Assembly: GCA_029641185.1 (NCBI GenBank)
Contig: JAPWGK010000011.1
Coordinates: forward strand, 1,178,001 to 1,242,000
Direction: 5' to 3'
DNA length: 64,000 nucleotides
Source: Pseudofabraea citricarpa
Taxonomy: Eukaryota > Ascomycota > Leotiomycetes > Helotiales > Dermateaceae
The translations under genes were made by a program, and so were the position numbers. This document shows positions 22,601 through 34,833 of the stretch, in pieces (the first letter of the stretch is position 1; each line of letters opens with the position of its first letter). Under the pieces are notes generated by a model, which saw only the letters and a program-made list of their open reading frames with translations, ran no database searches and was not told the DNA's origin.

Positions 22601-24498
22601 TCATCTACTAGTCTCTCCCTCTGTAGAGAGCCTTGCCGTCTCGTCAAAGAGGACTTGTAACTGTTTTGCATATTCTTCCTGCTCAGCGACCTTTCTGCTA
22701 GCAACCATAGGAGAACCTTGACACCAATACTGTGAGAGTATTCCTTCAGAATCTGCAGAGAGGGGGAGAAATCTAGGAGCGATATGATCATCGAGTAATG
22801 ACCACGCAGCATTCACGGACGTAATACAATGCCAGAACCATACTGCTCCAGATTCCCAGCTGTTATACATGATTCGTGTAATTACAGGCGGAATCGTTGG
22901 TAACATCTTGATTTCCTCATCCTCAAAAATATTCATAAACTCCTGATGAACGACTTCAAACTCACGAAGGTTCTCTTCCGTTATATCATCGATAGCGCGC
23001 CCGGTAAGCCAATACGGCACGGAAAGCATTTCGGCAGGTAGCGCACAAACCCATTCATGATCAATAAGACATGTGATATTCCAGTCTTTATCGACGAAAA
23101 TATTACTCGCATGGAAGTCGGTAAGCTGAAGATAGAATGGCCCATTACGGCTTTCGTGTCGAATATAGTGATGCGAAATTGCTCTAAGTATTGTTTGGGC
23201 AGCCATTTGTCCAAGACAGTCTCCCATACTTGAAACAGCGCGTGGATTACTAAGAAAGAAGTCGTTATGCAACGTAAGCATATCTCCAACGAAAGGCTCT
23301 GTAGAAGTATATGTTTCATTTCTCGATATCGTTCTCGGGGTACCACTATTCTCTAGTATAGCAATAGTACAAGGCAGTGGTCGGTTTGTTAATGTGACAG
23401 TGCCGTTGTTATGAAATTCAAATGAGCCTATACGAGGTTGCGGAACACGAGCTAAAGACAGGATCAAACGCGCCATGCCTTGGAAGAGATTTTGCCTCCG
23501 GACTGGGTCTTCTCGCTGCTGATTCCAGGTAGTTGAGAGTGTTTCGCCTCTTTCAGGGCCGATATACTCAAATAACATATATGCAGTAGACAAGCACTCG
23601 CCAGTTGGATTGGAAGCATATTGAGACAGAGTTGGGTATTGAAGGTATTTGCGGAACGATCGCTGGAACATACGCCAAAAGCGGAAATAGAAAGGCATTC
23701 GTTGTTCGTGTGTAAACTATACAAAGAACCATAGCGTTAACAAGAACTTTGTAAGTAATATAAAAAACTTACGTGCTTATTGTCGGAGAAGCCAAACCCG
23801 TATAAATGTGGAATAGGGATGTCAGGGCAAAATTCTTGCATCCATACGTAAGCCCCCACCTCAGAGCTTAGCTTTTCATCAATAGTGCCAGGGTATTTGG
23901 CTTCAGCAAGCTTGTGTGGCATGGGACAACGAAAGATCAATCTCCGAATAAAGCTGGCCGACCTTACTTCCACAGGTATACACACGTTGAAGCTCCCATG
24001 GATCCATTGGTCCTCGATGATACAAGCATCTCCATCGCACAGTCTTAGGTGATGCCGAACAATGCCCTGGATCATGGTGCTCTGATCCCGTAGCTTCTGA
24101 TAAAGTAATTTCCTTGCTGGAGGGTATGTTGCTTCATTGATGATATTTTCATCTCTTTTGATGGCCGACTCGTATGTAATGTGCTTCCCGTTATCGAGCT
24201 CGAGAGTAGCTGTCATGGTGAAAGGAGTATTCCTCGTTGGCTGTTTGAGAGCTTCGAATTTTAATCTGCGCTCTAGAGTTGCTGCTGCGCTAGAACTCGA
24301 GTTGGATTTTGCTTCGTTATGAGTGTCGCAGTATTCGCCCTTCGGAGACCTTACCAAAGATAATATATTAGCTTGGTTCCAAAAATGACTGTATTTCGTA
24401 TCAATAGAATGAGGTGGGCAATTACTCATAGCTGTTCGAACGTTTTGGTTGATGTTGGGAGCGTTGTTGACATGGCTCTGACATGAATGCTCGTGCAT
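22601..24498 (-). CDS. aminoglycoside-phosphotransferase-like (APH/ChoK) family protein
   Basis: Two exons, 24498-23773 and 23716-22601, give 613 residues. The core kinase-like motif is T-D-F-H-A-S-N-I-F-V-D (about 441-451), the Brenner motif with catalytic Asp and Asn. It is followed by the metal-binding I-D-H-E-W segment (about 460-464). This is the usual layout of the large fungal APH-like family, which has expanded in ascomycetes without known substrates. Expected to be cytosolic and to transfer phosphate from ATP to a small molecule. The 58-nt N-terminal-side intron falls between phase-0 codons (D-N-K-H, then F-T-H-E). The first about 60 residues are low-complexity, and a later start (for example at M-S-N-C-P-P) is possible. 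Confidence 0.85.
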
Positions 24499-25545
24499 TC
24501 GGATACCGCTGACTAATTATTCTGCTTGATGCCTTAGGCTTCAGTTCCACGAAACGTGATTTGAGTGGTGGTTCCAGGCTGTTATTCTTTCTCACGTGGG
24601 AGGGTTTCGGAAGGATCCGCCCCTACCCAGCCACAGCTTCGCATCCACCATTTTAGCAGCCACAGGTATTACACGAGGTTACTTTAACCACTTGGCTCGC
24701 TTGATTGGAGGTACCAGCTTATGTGGTGTCGTATTCGAAGGGTCGCATTCTAGTGTAAAAGGAGGCCCTCTAGAAATCGAAGAGGGCAGCGACGACGTGA
24801 TAACAAGTTTTGGAGTTGATAGTCTAAGAGTGTTTGGAGGATGTATATAATACAACTGAAATAAAAACAGATAGAAATCTCAACGCGTCCATAGATTTTA
24901 AGTCGTTTGAACTCGAAGTACCTATAATTTGTCTCGTTGTTGCAGGGTGCGTCTCAGCACGCAGGGACAGACGTTACTATGGTGAGGCCGGTTTCATTTA
25001 TGTTATTACATGTGCGGGAACTAGTGTCCGATTGTGGAAATGCAAACGTAGCGATAGCAGATTGACTCCGCTTTGGGGCGAAAATCTCGAAGGATGTTGG
25101 GAAGATTACAGAGATTTGGGCGAGAATGACACTGAACTGGAGGGCTTCTTCAACACAATGAAGGTTTAGTCAACCATATCATATTCTGAGCAGAACCGTG
25201 TGATTAAGCTTCTCGATGACGAATTGTACCTAGCTCGGGCCTTCCACTTTAGATAAGAACAGAGAACTTATTAGTTACCGTAATGTAACTAAATGTAAAT
25301 GCATTTTCTCTTGTGCGGAATTTGAACCTCGCAGTGAAGCCCGATTTAAATCTCAGCAGCATTTAATTTCCGAGTTTTTTGAGCTGAAGTCAATATAATT
25401 CCAAGCTTTACAATTTATAAGCTTCTCTAGATATCCAATCCCAGAAATCTAAAAGAATGATTGTAATTCCATCTAACACGCTCCCCAGGAAAACAGCAAA
25501 AATAAAACTCCAAAATCCCTTCAAGGTAAAAACACCGCGAGTGCA
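24499..25545. other. intergenic region with a possible coding relic
   Basis: Apart from the frame annotated at 24834-25169, nothing is supported. The first 100 bp are the promoter side of the phosphotransferase-like gene; the end is the 3' flank of the NRPS-like gene. Confidence 0.5.
24834..25169 (+). pseudogene. possible gene remnant, unrecognised
   Basis: A 111-codon open frame with protein-like composition: a hydrophobic segment (V-P-I-I-C-L-V-V-A-G-C-V), then R-R-D-R-R-Y-Y-G-E-A-G-F-I-Y-V-I-T and an acidic C-terminus. It opens on TTG with no ATG. The frame just upstream (24596-24850) is also open for 84 codons, overlaps it and is shifted by one base. Two abutting open frames suggest a single ancestral gene broken by a frameshift, or an unresolved intron. 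I do not recognise the family. Confidence 0.3.
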
Positions 25546-28500
25546 TTAACGCCCATAAACAGCCATGTTCAAAAATCCCCACTGCGACAGCCAGTCACTG
25601 ACCCACTCCGACTTTACTGGTCCCAGGCCATTGAGAGTCTGACTGTACTTCACCGTGTTCTCAGTGAGGTACGTTGGAGCCTCATCTCCGGTCTCTTCTA
25701 TCCCACGATAGAAATCGAGGAGTTTGATACCAGGGTTCTTCTCGACGTCATCGCCATCGCTGGCACTCTTTTCCAGAGCAGCCAGCCAGTCCTTCCATTC
25801 TGTCACCTTGACTGTCGGACCGAGGTGTGAAGTTATGGTAGGCAGGAGAGCAGACCATGGAACTGTTGAGGGGTTGACGGTGTGGAAGATTGGCATCTGC
25901 TCGCTTAAGGTCTTTGGTGCATCAGGAGATGAGAGTGAAGCGAGCTCAGCCAGGATGGTTGAGAGAGTATTGACCGGAAGCCAATCGATATTCGACATTG
26001 AAGAGAGTGATGATGGGATGAGACCAAGGTACCTGGATGTCGAGATGATCTGGGAGATGTTAGTTCATGCCGTCTGGATTCTGGTGGGGTGAAGCTTACA
26101 GTTGGAAGCCACTCTTGCTTATTCCACATTCCTGCGTCCACTTCAATGGGGCCTGCAATCTGTCCTACTCTGCATACAGAAGTAGGCACGCTGCTCTGGT
26201 TCTTGGCAACTTCGAGAATCCATTCCGAGACGAGTTTGGATTGTCCATAGCCACCTTCTCCTGCTAGGAGATTTACGATGGGAGTTTCAGATATGGTGCT
26301 GGTTCCTCCTTTCATTCCTACTGCTACAGATGAGATGAAGAACATTCTTGCGTTATGCTTGCTTTCAATCGAAAAGTCAATGAGGTTGCGAACGCCGCGG
26401 ATATGTGGCTCAAATGATGAGAGACTCAGGTTGAAGTCTACTTGCCATTGGTTATCTGTTTGAAAATAATTGTTAGCTGCCATTTTATCTCAACAGTGGA
26501 TGATTTCTTACGAATGATATGAGTAGTACTCTTTTGTACTTCCTCAAAGGTATCTTTGTCAAGCCCGAAGTCTGGTTTCGACAAATCGGCTTTGTAAAAT
26601 TGCACTCGGTCTGATGGCCAATTAGTCTCCAGACCTCGTGCTCCGCTTGCCTCGGTCTGTTTTGCCCTTCCATCCAAAGCTCTGTTGAGACAGAAGATTC
26701 TCTTGATGTGTGGCATTGAAACGAGCTTATCTAATAGATATGAGCCCAAAGAGCCAGTACTGCCAGTGAGAATGACTGATGTTTCATTGTCGAGGATTGG
26801 TTCTTGTGGCAAAGATTTTCTCATTGGCAGGTCAGTGGTGTATTTGCCAATCATCTGTCGCATCTCCTGTAGAGTTTCCTCTGCAATATTTGTGCCGTTA
26901 ACTGCATCTGGGTGTAAAATTCTGTGAACTGCTCGACTGAGTTTCTCAACTGTCGGATTTCCATAAATGGTACTTGCGGAAATACTGTCCTGTGGCTGTA
27001 TAACAGCCCGAAGAGTTCGGACGAGAGTGAAGACCGACAGAGAGTCAAGTCCCGCTGCGAAGAAATCATCTTGTGGCCCGATCATTTGATTCTTTAAAGT
27101 TTCAGGAAGGAATTTGCCAATGCTAGCAGTTACAGACTCCAGTGAGCTACCATCAAAATCAACATCGTCGGCAGAGATTTCCTTGTCGGCTTGCTCATAG
27201 AAGTTGTCGATATCATCGTGGTAGAGTTTCAATGTTTCGTTTCGTAGAACGGTTCCTTTCCCTGCCAGAGGAAATGGTCTGTCGGGTGATCCGAACATAA
27301 TGTAATCCTTGTACAATTGGGCATGAGCGGGAGCCTGGATATTTGCAATTTTAACGGTCTCCCAGATGCTATCTTGAAACTTCTTTAACTCCTCTGCGTC
27401 GCTTGGAAGAGGTCTGTTTAGCTCTATCAGGGCAAGAGTCTGAAATCTTCCTTGTCCAACCTACATCCATATTAGAGATTGGCTCGATAATAAAGTTGAG
27501 GATCTCGCTTAAAATATACTTACAATTAGACTGGTCTTTACCGCTGGGTGATCATTAATTGTTGCCTCCATATCAAGAGGATTGAGTTTCTCTCCGTTAG
27601 ACAGGACAATAATGTGATCGGCGCGACCTGCTACTGTTTTAGACATGGGAATATATATAGGTGCCATGGGTCAATTTACCTCTATATAGCCAATAATCTG
27701 GCATGGTTGGGTGTTTCGAATATAAATCCCGAGTAGGGAATTCGTCCAATTCTGGGAATGTCTGGAAAATACCTTGAAATGAATCGTACTTCTTATTGCG
27801 AACCTGGAATTGTTCATAGAGTCCGTCAAAGGTTTCTCTGAACTCGAAGCCAGCTGCGGGATGGTAGTTCAGGTAGTTCCAAACCTCGCGATGTGTTTCC
27901 ATTGTCGGGAAAGAGGAGCATTCAGTAGTGCCAAACATATTCAACAACTTGGTCACCGAGTTGATTCTATTGCCAGCCTCCACGGCAACGGCTCCTATCA
28001 TCAAATCAGCACTGTTCTGCTAGTAATTATTGTAATTGGAACTTACCACCACCAGCAACCACAAACGCATGCTTCTTCACTTTATCCATTGACATTGGAG
28101 AGTTGGCAATCGACTCAATAGAAGATGGTGCAAGCATCAACCCATCAATCTCGGCATGGTTGAGCATCGAGTCTATCAGGTCGAGGTTTACAGGCGCCGA
28201 TGTTGGTCCGAAGACAATGCTAAGACCGTAAAAGCAGGGTTGTGCGAAGTTATAAAGAAGACCGGCTGCCTGTAGAAGCTATTAGCAAAATACTTTGAAG
28301 GAAGCGAGGTGGCTTACATGAAAGCAAGGGAATGTTGAATATGCTCGGTGGGGATATGACATGAATTCAGCTGCTGGTCTCCGCCCATCAACGCTGGGTA
28401 GTAAGTGTTGGGCATCCAGTGTACAAAACCACCCATGCCTCACAACGATTGGTTTGGGTAAACCGGTAGAGCCTGAGGTATGGAGAACAGCAAAAGGTTC

Positions 28501-29127
28501 TGATCTTGCTTCTTCGAAAGTCTTATTGTAAGGGTATACTTCAACCAGGGATTCTTCTAAGAACGACGATAGTGATGGGAGGAATGCGAGTCGCATAGGA
28601 CGTTTTGCTAGTATTCGATCAACTCCCGCTGGGGATGGCGAGGGTAAGAGCCAGATGTCACACTGTGACTTCTCCATAACATTTAGGTGTCCATCTAAAC
28701 TGTTTCTTGGAGAGAGGAAGACAATCTGAAAGTGTTAGTACAAAGTAGACTGGGGGATCTTAAGATCATTAAACTCAGCTTACCTTATAACCACACTTGA
28801 CAGCTGCCACAGCGAGAATCATATATCTGATATCACCTTAACTCCGTCAGTAAATTCTCCATAGAACATAGGATAATACCTACTAGGGCCTAGATATCCA
28901 ACGCTCTCGAACGTCTCGCTTCGTCCAAGTGTAGATTGCATCCACCAAGCTGCTCTGTTTATTGCGTTGGCATAATCTCTGTTTGTGACTTCTCGAAACC
29001 CCTTGCTGGGGTCATCGGTAAGTGGAAAAGAATAGACAACATGATCTGGGTTAGTTTTCGCCTCTTCATCAATAATTACGGGGATAAGACGGCGTCCATA
29101 GTCTGGGGTTCTGATAACGGAAGGCAT
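25546..29127 (-). CDS. NRPS-like enzyme: adenylation, carrier, thioester reductase (A-T-R)
   Basis: Nine exons (29127-28880, 28826-28784, 28725-28318, 28269-28047, 27994-27680, 27627-27524, 27460-26512, 26455-26100, 26049-25546) join without a frame break to 1049 residues. The adenylation domain shows H-T-S-G-S-T-G-L-P-K-P (about 179-189), M-F-G-T-T-E, Y-R-G-R-A-D-H-I-I-V-L-S-N-G-E-K and the A10-like P-L-A-G-K-G-T-V-L-R. The carrier site is D-D-F-F-A-A-G-L-D-S-L, with phosphopantetheine Ser about 587. The reductase has the NAD(P) motif T-G-S-T-G-S-L-G-S (about 684-692) and catalytic Y-G-Q-S-K (833-837). Such enzymes activate a carboxylic acid, hold it as a thioester and release it by NAD(P)H reduction to an aldehyde or alcohol. 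No condensation domain is present, so no peptide bond is made. The size matches family members. The substrate is unknown. Confidence 0.93.
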
Positions 29128-30938
29128 GATTGGTTGGTGATAATGAAGGATTGAGACAATGAAGGTCTAGTTAATGAGCAACAACTCAAGAGGTATGAAG
29201 CTTCTTATATGACCTACCGGAAGAGGGTGCACAATATCAGCCTCCCCGTCCGACTCACTCTGGTAAGCCGTTTACGGAGCGAGAAGCACGAAAAAGCCAA
29301 CTTAGATACTTAGCTGTAATCCATCAAGCCTGGTACATCATGGAAACCAAGATCCAATTGAGGACTCTCTAGGTGATTACTCAGCTTACCGAGTACGCAG
29401 CTGGTAATACTCAACGGAATCCTCGAAGGCGATATGGGCTTCTGTGTATTTGGTCATTGGTTAAGTCGGGTAGCCCGCGTACGTATCTAGAAGAGAAACA
29501 GGCCCCGGCCCATCCTACCGCTTACCAGGTAAGCATGATTCATTGTAAAAGCCCCGACTGATAAGAATAACTGGGTACAGTAGTGAGTGCTAGTGTCAAA
29601 AAGTCCCGATTCAAGCTCCCGAGACTAAGTTTAGGCTACTGTGAATAGCAGAGGGTGATATTCGCGATACATGCAGACTGGATCCATGTCTATAGCTCGG
29701 TCCGAAAAGTGAAGAGGCGCTTTGAGGTGCCAGATGCCAAACACCAACCACGAATCGTCACCTTTACCATACAGTATGACACCTTCGACTACCGAGCAAA
29801 TACCGCAAACCATGCTGGCCTCGGCTGTAGATCCGGATGATCGAAAGGGGAGAATCGTGTAGGGACACAAGCGCTATCCACATGCCATGTTCCGCTTTTG
29901 GTGCTACAGAAGAGTGACCTGGAGCCGCAAAGCTTGTTCTGACGAGTGTCCTGGCGCACTTCAGTGGCACTTCAGTGGTCATAATTGAGGTCTGCAACAT
30001 CTGCGTGCCTCAATCACATGAATGTTTGATGCAATGCAGTTTGCTCGAGCAAGCCCAACAAGTTTTGTATAGACTTCCGAAGGATCCGTTTTGTGTAACG
30101 TCCTGATCTCGCGAGTGCAGGATTTCAAATACGTATGCAGTAAGCCACAGGTAATTCACAGTCTTGATCTCACGGGAGAAAGACTTGCTAGTCTCTTGGA
30201 AGCGTGAGAATCGGCTGAGCATTTATCGCAAAGCTTTTGAGTCTTGACAATGGTGGTGTTTCGCTATCTGGCGCCAACTGTCAGACGCCTTGGTACGCCT
30301 CACCAAATTTAGACGTTGTACGGAACTATACGAAAAAGCTGAAAAACACTGACACTCTGACGGGTTATTTTACGAAATGCGTCACAAAATAGATGGATGG
30401 CGCTTCCAGTGCAATCCGCCATGAATTTCATTGCGACAAGCTTTCTGTGGTTGTCAAGTCCGTGATAATAATCTCAAGGCTTGATTTGTGGGCTCAAGAT
30501 TTATGCCGAACCTGCATAAAGATGACGCTTTATGAAGCTGTTTGCATAACTTTTGATGTCTTTGCTTTTTGGCCTCAACTCGTAAATCTCAAGGTTGGCA
30601 CTTCAACCATTCGCACATGTGCAATACTGTGGATGTCCTTTCTGGATTTCCAAGTCCGGTCGCGATAAAGCACAATCGTGAAAGGATGCTTTTTCTATCC
30701 TGCCGCCGGCAGCAGCATATCGCATTTTCATCCACATGAAGTTGTCGGCAATGTTGGCGGCAAAGATGTCGTACAAAAGCGCCCCACAATGATAACCCTC
30801 AACTGAAAGTGTGCTCGGTTGCAAGCTCTCCTGTCGTGATATACAGGCCCGTGGAAGTCTACGGACAATCTACAAAGTTCAAGTATTTCCACCCAGTTAG
30901 TTTCAAAGACGATCTCTGTTGGGTGGACAGTGAGGAAT
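29128..30938. other. divergent intergenic region between NRPS-like and amidohydrolase genes
   Basis: About 1.8 kb separates two divergently transcribed genes. No coding frame is convincing and no repeat stands out. It should hold the promoters of both genes; shared control is possible but no operator is recognised. Confidence 0.55.
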
Positions 30939-32350
30939 ATGACGCGCATTGTTATCGAGAACGCCACCATCTTGACGCTGGATGATGTTGATAGCTTCTA
31001 TTTTCCAGGCCGTTTGGAGATCAGAGATGACAAAATCTATGACATTCGGGACTGGTTAGACGGTGAAATTACAGAGGAGTACGGTGCTGAGACAATCAGG
31101 ATAGATGGGACCGATAAGCTGGTCATGCCAGGTCTGGTAGATTTGCATTTCCACACGGCTGTAGCGAAGGTTAGCATTTTCCAGGTGCTTACTGTAAGGA
31201 TTCTAATCGTACCATTCAGGGTTACAATGACAACCTCCCTTTGTGGGAGTATCTGGATACAGTATGGTATCCTTCGATCAGAGCGTTAACGCCGGAGAGT
31301 GCCAGGACGGCCGCTCTTCACTCTTACATTACTGCACTCAAATCTGGAACGACAACTGTCAATGACATGTACCGCCATCTAGACTCTCTGGCTAGTGCAG
31401 CACTTCAGACCGGCATTCGCGCCGTACTTAGCAACGACATAGCTCTCCCCGAACATAAACTTGATTCAGTCGAAGACAACATTGCTGCCTTCCACAAAAA
31501 TAATGGTTTAGGCGACGGACGAATCAAGGTCTGGTTTGGATTAGAATGGATGCCAATATCGGATGAAGCACTTCTCTCGCATATTGCGCGAATGAAGAAA
31601 GAGCTCAAGACGGGCGTGCATCTACACCTGTGCGAGAGTAGAACCGAGCTTGAAGATTCTCAGAAACGATTTGGAAAGACACCTGTCAAGATGGCATACG
31701 ATGCTGGCCTCTTGGGGCCAGACACGGTGGCTGCTCATTGCGTGCACCTCTCCGATGCAGATCTGGATCTGTTTGCAGAGACAGGAACACACATTTCACA
31801 TAATCCTGGCTCGAATGCAAAGCTCGGAAACGGCGTCGCAAGATTACAAGATATGATGGCGGCTGGTATTAATGTCGGGCTGGGAGTGGATGCGTGTGAA
31901 TGCCACAATTCCACCGATATGTTCGAGACGTTGAAACTTACTTCATACATGCAACGTGCACGATATGAAAATGCGGAACTGGGCCAGCCAAGCCAGATCT
32001 TGCGTATGGGCACGAGAAATGGAGCGCGTGCCTTGGGAATAGATGCGGGTATCTTGGCGAAAGGTATGAAGGCTGATCTTATCGTGCTAGATTTGAAGAA
32101 GGATATGATGTTCACGCCCCTTCTCAAGAGCCCAGTGGTGGAAAGGAAGCGTATGCTGGAAAGTCATCTGGTATTTGGCTGCAACGGCACGGCTGTCGAT
32201 ACGGTTATTGTAAATGGGAATATTGTCGTGCAAGGTAGAAAAGTTCTAGGTGTTGATGAGGAACAAGTCAGATTGGAAATGGATGCCATTTTTGAAGGGT
32301 TAGTAGCCGAGATGGAAAGGTTGAGGATGGATAGAGAGAAGGTCTTGTGA
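30939..32350 (+). CDS. amidohydrolase, AtzA/SsnA/TrzN-type
   Basis: Two exons, 30939-31169 and 31220-32350, give 453 residues. The fold is the metal-dependent amidohydrolase superfamily, cytosine-deaminase-like branch. It shows P-G-L-V-D-L-H-F-H-T (metal His 70 and 72), H-L-H-L-C-E-S (about 211-217), A-H-C-V-H-L-S-D (about 249-256) and G-V-D-A-C-E-C-H-N-S-T-D with the metal Asp about 301. The C-terminal beta-sandwich closing strand ends with I-V-N-G-N-I-V-V-Q-G. Relatives deaminate or dechlorinate triazines, guanine or S-adenosylhomocysteine/methylthioadenosine, so the leaving group here cannot be assigned. A GTG-initiated extension of three codons exists, but ATG 30939 is the proper start. 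Divergent from the NRPS-like gene and convergent with the cerato-platanin gene. Confidence 0.92.
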
Positions 32351-32656
32351 TCTACGGAGCAGAGACGTCTTATCTTGAATTCCATCTGTGGAAGAATTGA
32401 TTCCGAGATTAGCAAAGTGAAAATAACCAGTTGTAGGTACTCGAAGTATTTTAAGATTATATCTAAAGGAATGTAGTGTTATATACTTATGTACGTATGC
32501 ATTATCATCATTTCCAGCAAAGTAAACTCCCTCCCGATGCAAATGCAAATGCAACCCATTATCAGCCGAATCCCATTACATTAACACACCTCAAATTAGA
32601 CGTGTTCGACCAGCACTTCATTGCCACCACATCACGAGTATATCTCGCTATGTGAT

Positions 32657-33123
32657 CTACAATCCACAAACGCTTGGAGCGACCTCGGTCCAAGCAGCAT
32701 CGATGCGGCCAAGAGCAACCGCCTGACCACCAGTCAAGGCATCCAAGGCAGCTTGAGCAATGTTGAAGCCCTGGGCGGAATGATCGATAGCGAGAACGTT
32801 GATTGATCTTCCGTTGTATGACAGGGTGTAGCACTTTCCACAGTTTGCGTCATTCCATCCAGCGATGGTTGAAGCCCCTCCAATGTATGGGAAGTTTCTA
32901 AGCGAGCCTTGAGTGGTGTATCCCTGTTTCTCAATCAATATGACTTCCAATATCAGTGTTATTTATTTACCTTGGTCAAGAGTCCGTTGGATCCATCACT
33001 GCAGGAAACAACTCCCAGAGAGCGGTTGGCATCATCGTAACCAACGTCGTAAGAAACGGTGATGGCTGTAGCCGTGGTGGCAAAGACAGCGAAAAGAGCG
33101 GAGGTGATGGTAGAGAATTGCAT
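32657..33123 (-). CDS. cerato-platanin family secreted protein
   Basis: Two exons, 33123-32971 and 32923-32657, give 139 residues. A signal peptide is clear ([20 protein letters not shown]). The mature protein starts I-T-V-S-Y-D and has the family layout: [32 protein letters not shown] and a terminal S-V-C-G-L, with four cysteines that form two disulfides in the family. Cerato-platanins are small secreted fungal surface proteins that bind chitin oligomers and can be recognised by plants. The length is normal and nothing is broken. It lies inside a metabolic gene block without an obvious link to it. Confidence 0.95.
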
Positions 33124-34833
33124 GGTTTCGGATTTGGAAGTCGGATGATAAAGGTAAACGAGGAGTTTGAGTTGAGAGTATATTATAAGAGAGTTTGATT
33201 GATTGTTATTGGCAAGATGAGATAGTTTGAATGTGTGATGATGACTTGAGAAGCACAAGAGCAGTCTTCGTTCTTATAGACATGATTCAGGCTTTTGCAT
33301 CGCCATTGCCGGCTTCCATAACTTCGTATTCTGCGAAGCTTGACATCCGTCACTTGGGTCGGTGAGCTCCAACATCACGAGATGCAGTAGCACTTCTGCA
33401 CCGACCTCACAAGTCTGCAGTCCACTTTCGAATCCTGCTCGGGCTTCAGGCTTCCCCACACGATGATCTTGAACTGATGTAGAAAGAGTTTTGAGCCTCA
33501 CGTAATACGAGAGGGAAACAAACAAAAATAGATGGTGCACGTGATATACTTTACGAGGTGCGGATCAGATGTTGTGCTTAAGATGCTGAGCTTAAGAAGA
33601 GATACGAGCGATGCATTGGTTGCAAGCAGGAAAGTCTGCGTCCGGCTCTTTTCGATGACAGCATTTCGTTGCTTGGCCCAGCACTGCCGGCTGTCGATCT
33701 ACCGTATTTGACAACTGGCGTGTTTTTCTCGTCAGGGGATCGCAGGTGATAATATGTTTGTTTGTCTCCTCTTTTCACACTTGCATGCTGTACTCGGGAC
33801 TGGCACAGAGTAACGTAGCATTTGCTCTTGATGGTCATCTGGATCCGACGAAGATGCGATAAGTGGTCGGGGAGATATTGACTTGAGCTCGTTGGTCACG
33901 TGGACACGCATGTGTCTATTCTGGGCGACGTTTGTGGATCGTGTCTTCTGCGCGAAACCCCATCAATACTCTTCTCAATAGTTCCACACCAAGTCGGCCA
34001 ATCCGAATTCTAGGGCCCTGCAGCTGAGGAATGGGATGCCTTTCACAAAGGCACTGGCCAGCGTATTTGACACGCGCCAGTACGAGCAAGAAAGCTGTAC
34101 TGTACGAATAAGAATCACAAGCAAGAGGCATCCACCATCCTGCAGAACCGCTCTGTTGCTAATCGGTACCTCGATAACTAGATATGCCCAGATAGGCATT
34201 GCAATCATCAACCTAAATTTAGTCTTCCAGGCTCATAGCACAACTTCGTCCCAACCTGTATTTTACAGCGACCGTACAGCCGTACCCGAGTTCTGGGAGC
34301 CTATGTTGGCGTAGTGCCAGTAACCCATTCGTACGAGCAATAAGTGTGCAATTGAGAATGGCAACGAGAAGACCAGACATCCCAATTGAAGTCGCGAGCT
34401 ACATCGGGGTGTACGGTGCATGGAGACAAGCCGCTCAAGCTTGTAACCTTTGCAGACGGACATATTGCTGCAAGCAGAGCATTAAACTGTGCGGTGTGTG
34501 TAGTAGGCAATGCTTGTACTTTCTTGAGTCACCTCACTATTACTGTCCTGAAATTTCGGTGTTGTAGCACAAACAACCCCATCCCTTGGCATTTCTCCGC
34601 ACAGCGGAAGTTGTTTTCCTTCCCCCGCCAGTTCGGGATCAGCTGTATCCTCATTGTCTTCAGGTGCAACGTTTTCATATCCGTTTGAATTGGAAGGAAA
34701 TCAAGCGATAATAGCCCGGCCAGTGATAATTCGCGGTTGACTTTTATTCTACAACTCCTGCACCAATCTTCAGTTGCCTCAACGACGAGCTTGCCATTTC
34801 AAACGAGCTAGAATTTCCCCTGAGCTCATCAGT
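33124..34833. other. intergenic region between cerato-platanin and SDR genes
   Basis: Divergent promoter space of 1.7 kb. No reading frame has protein character. No repeats are evident. Confidence 0.55.
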
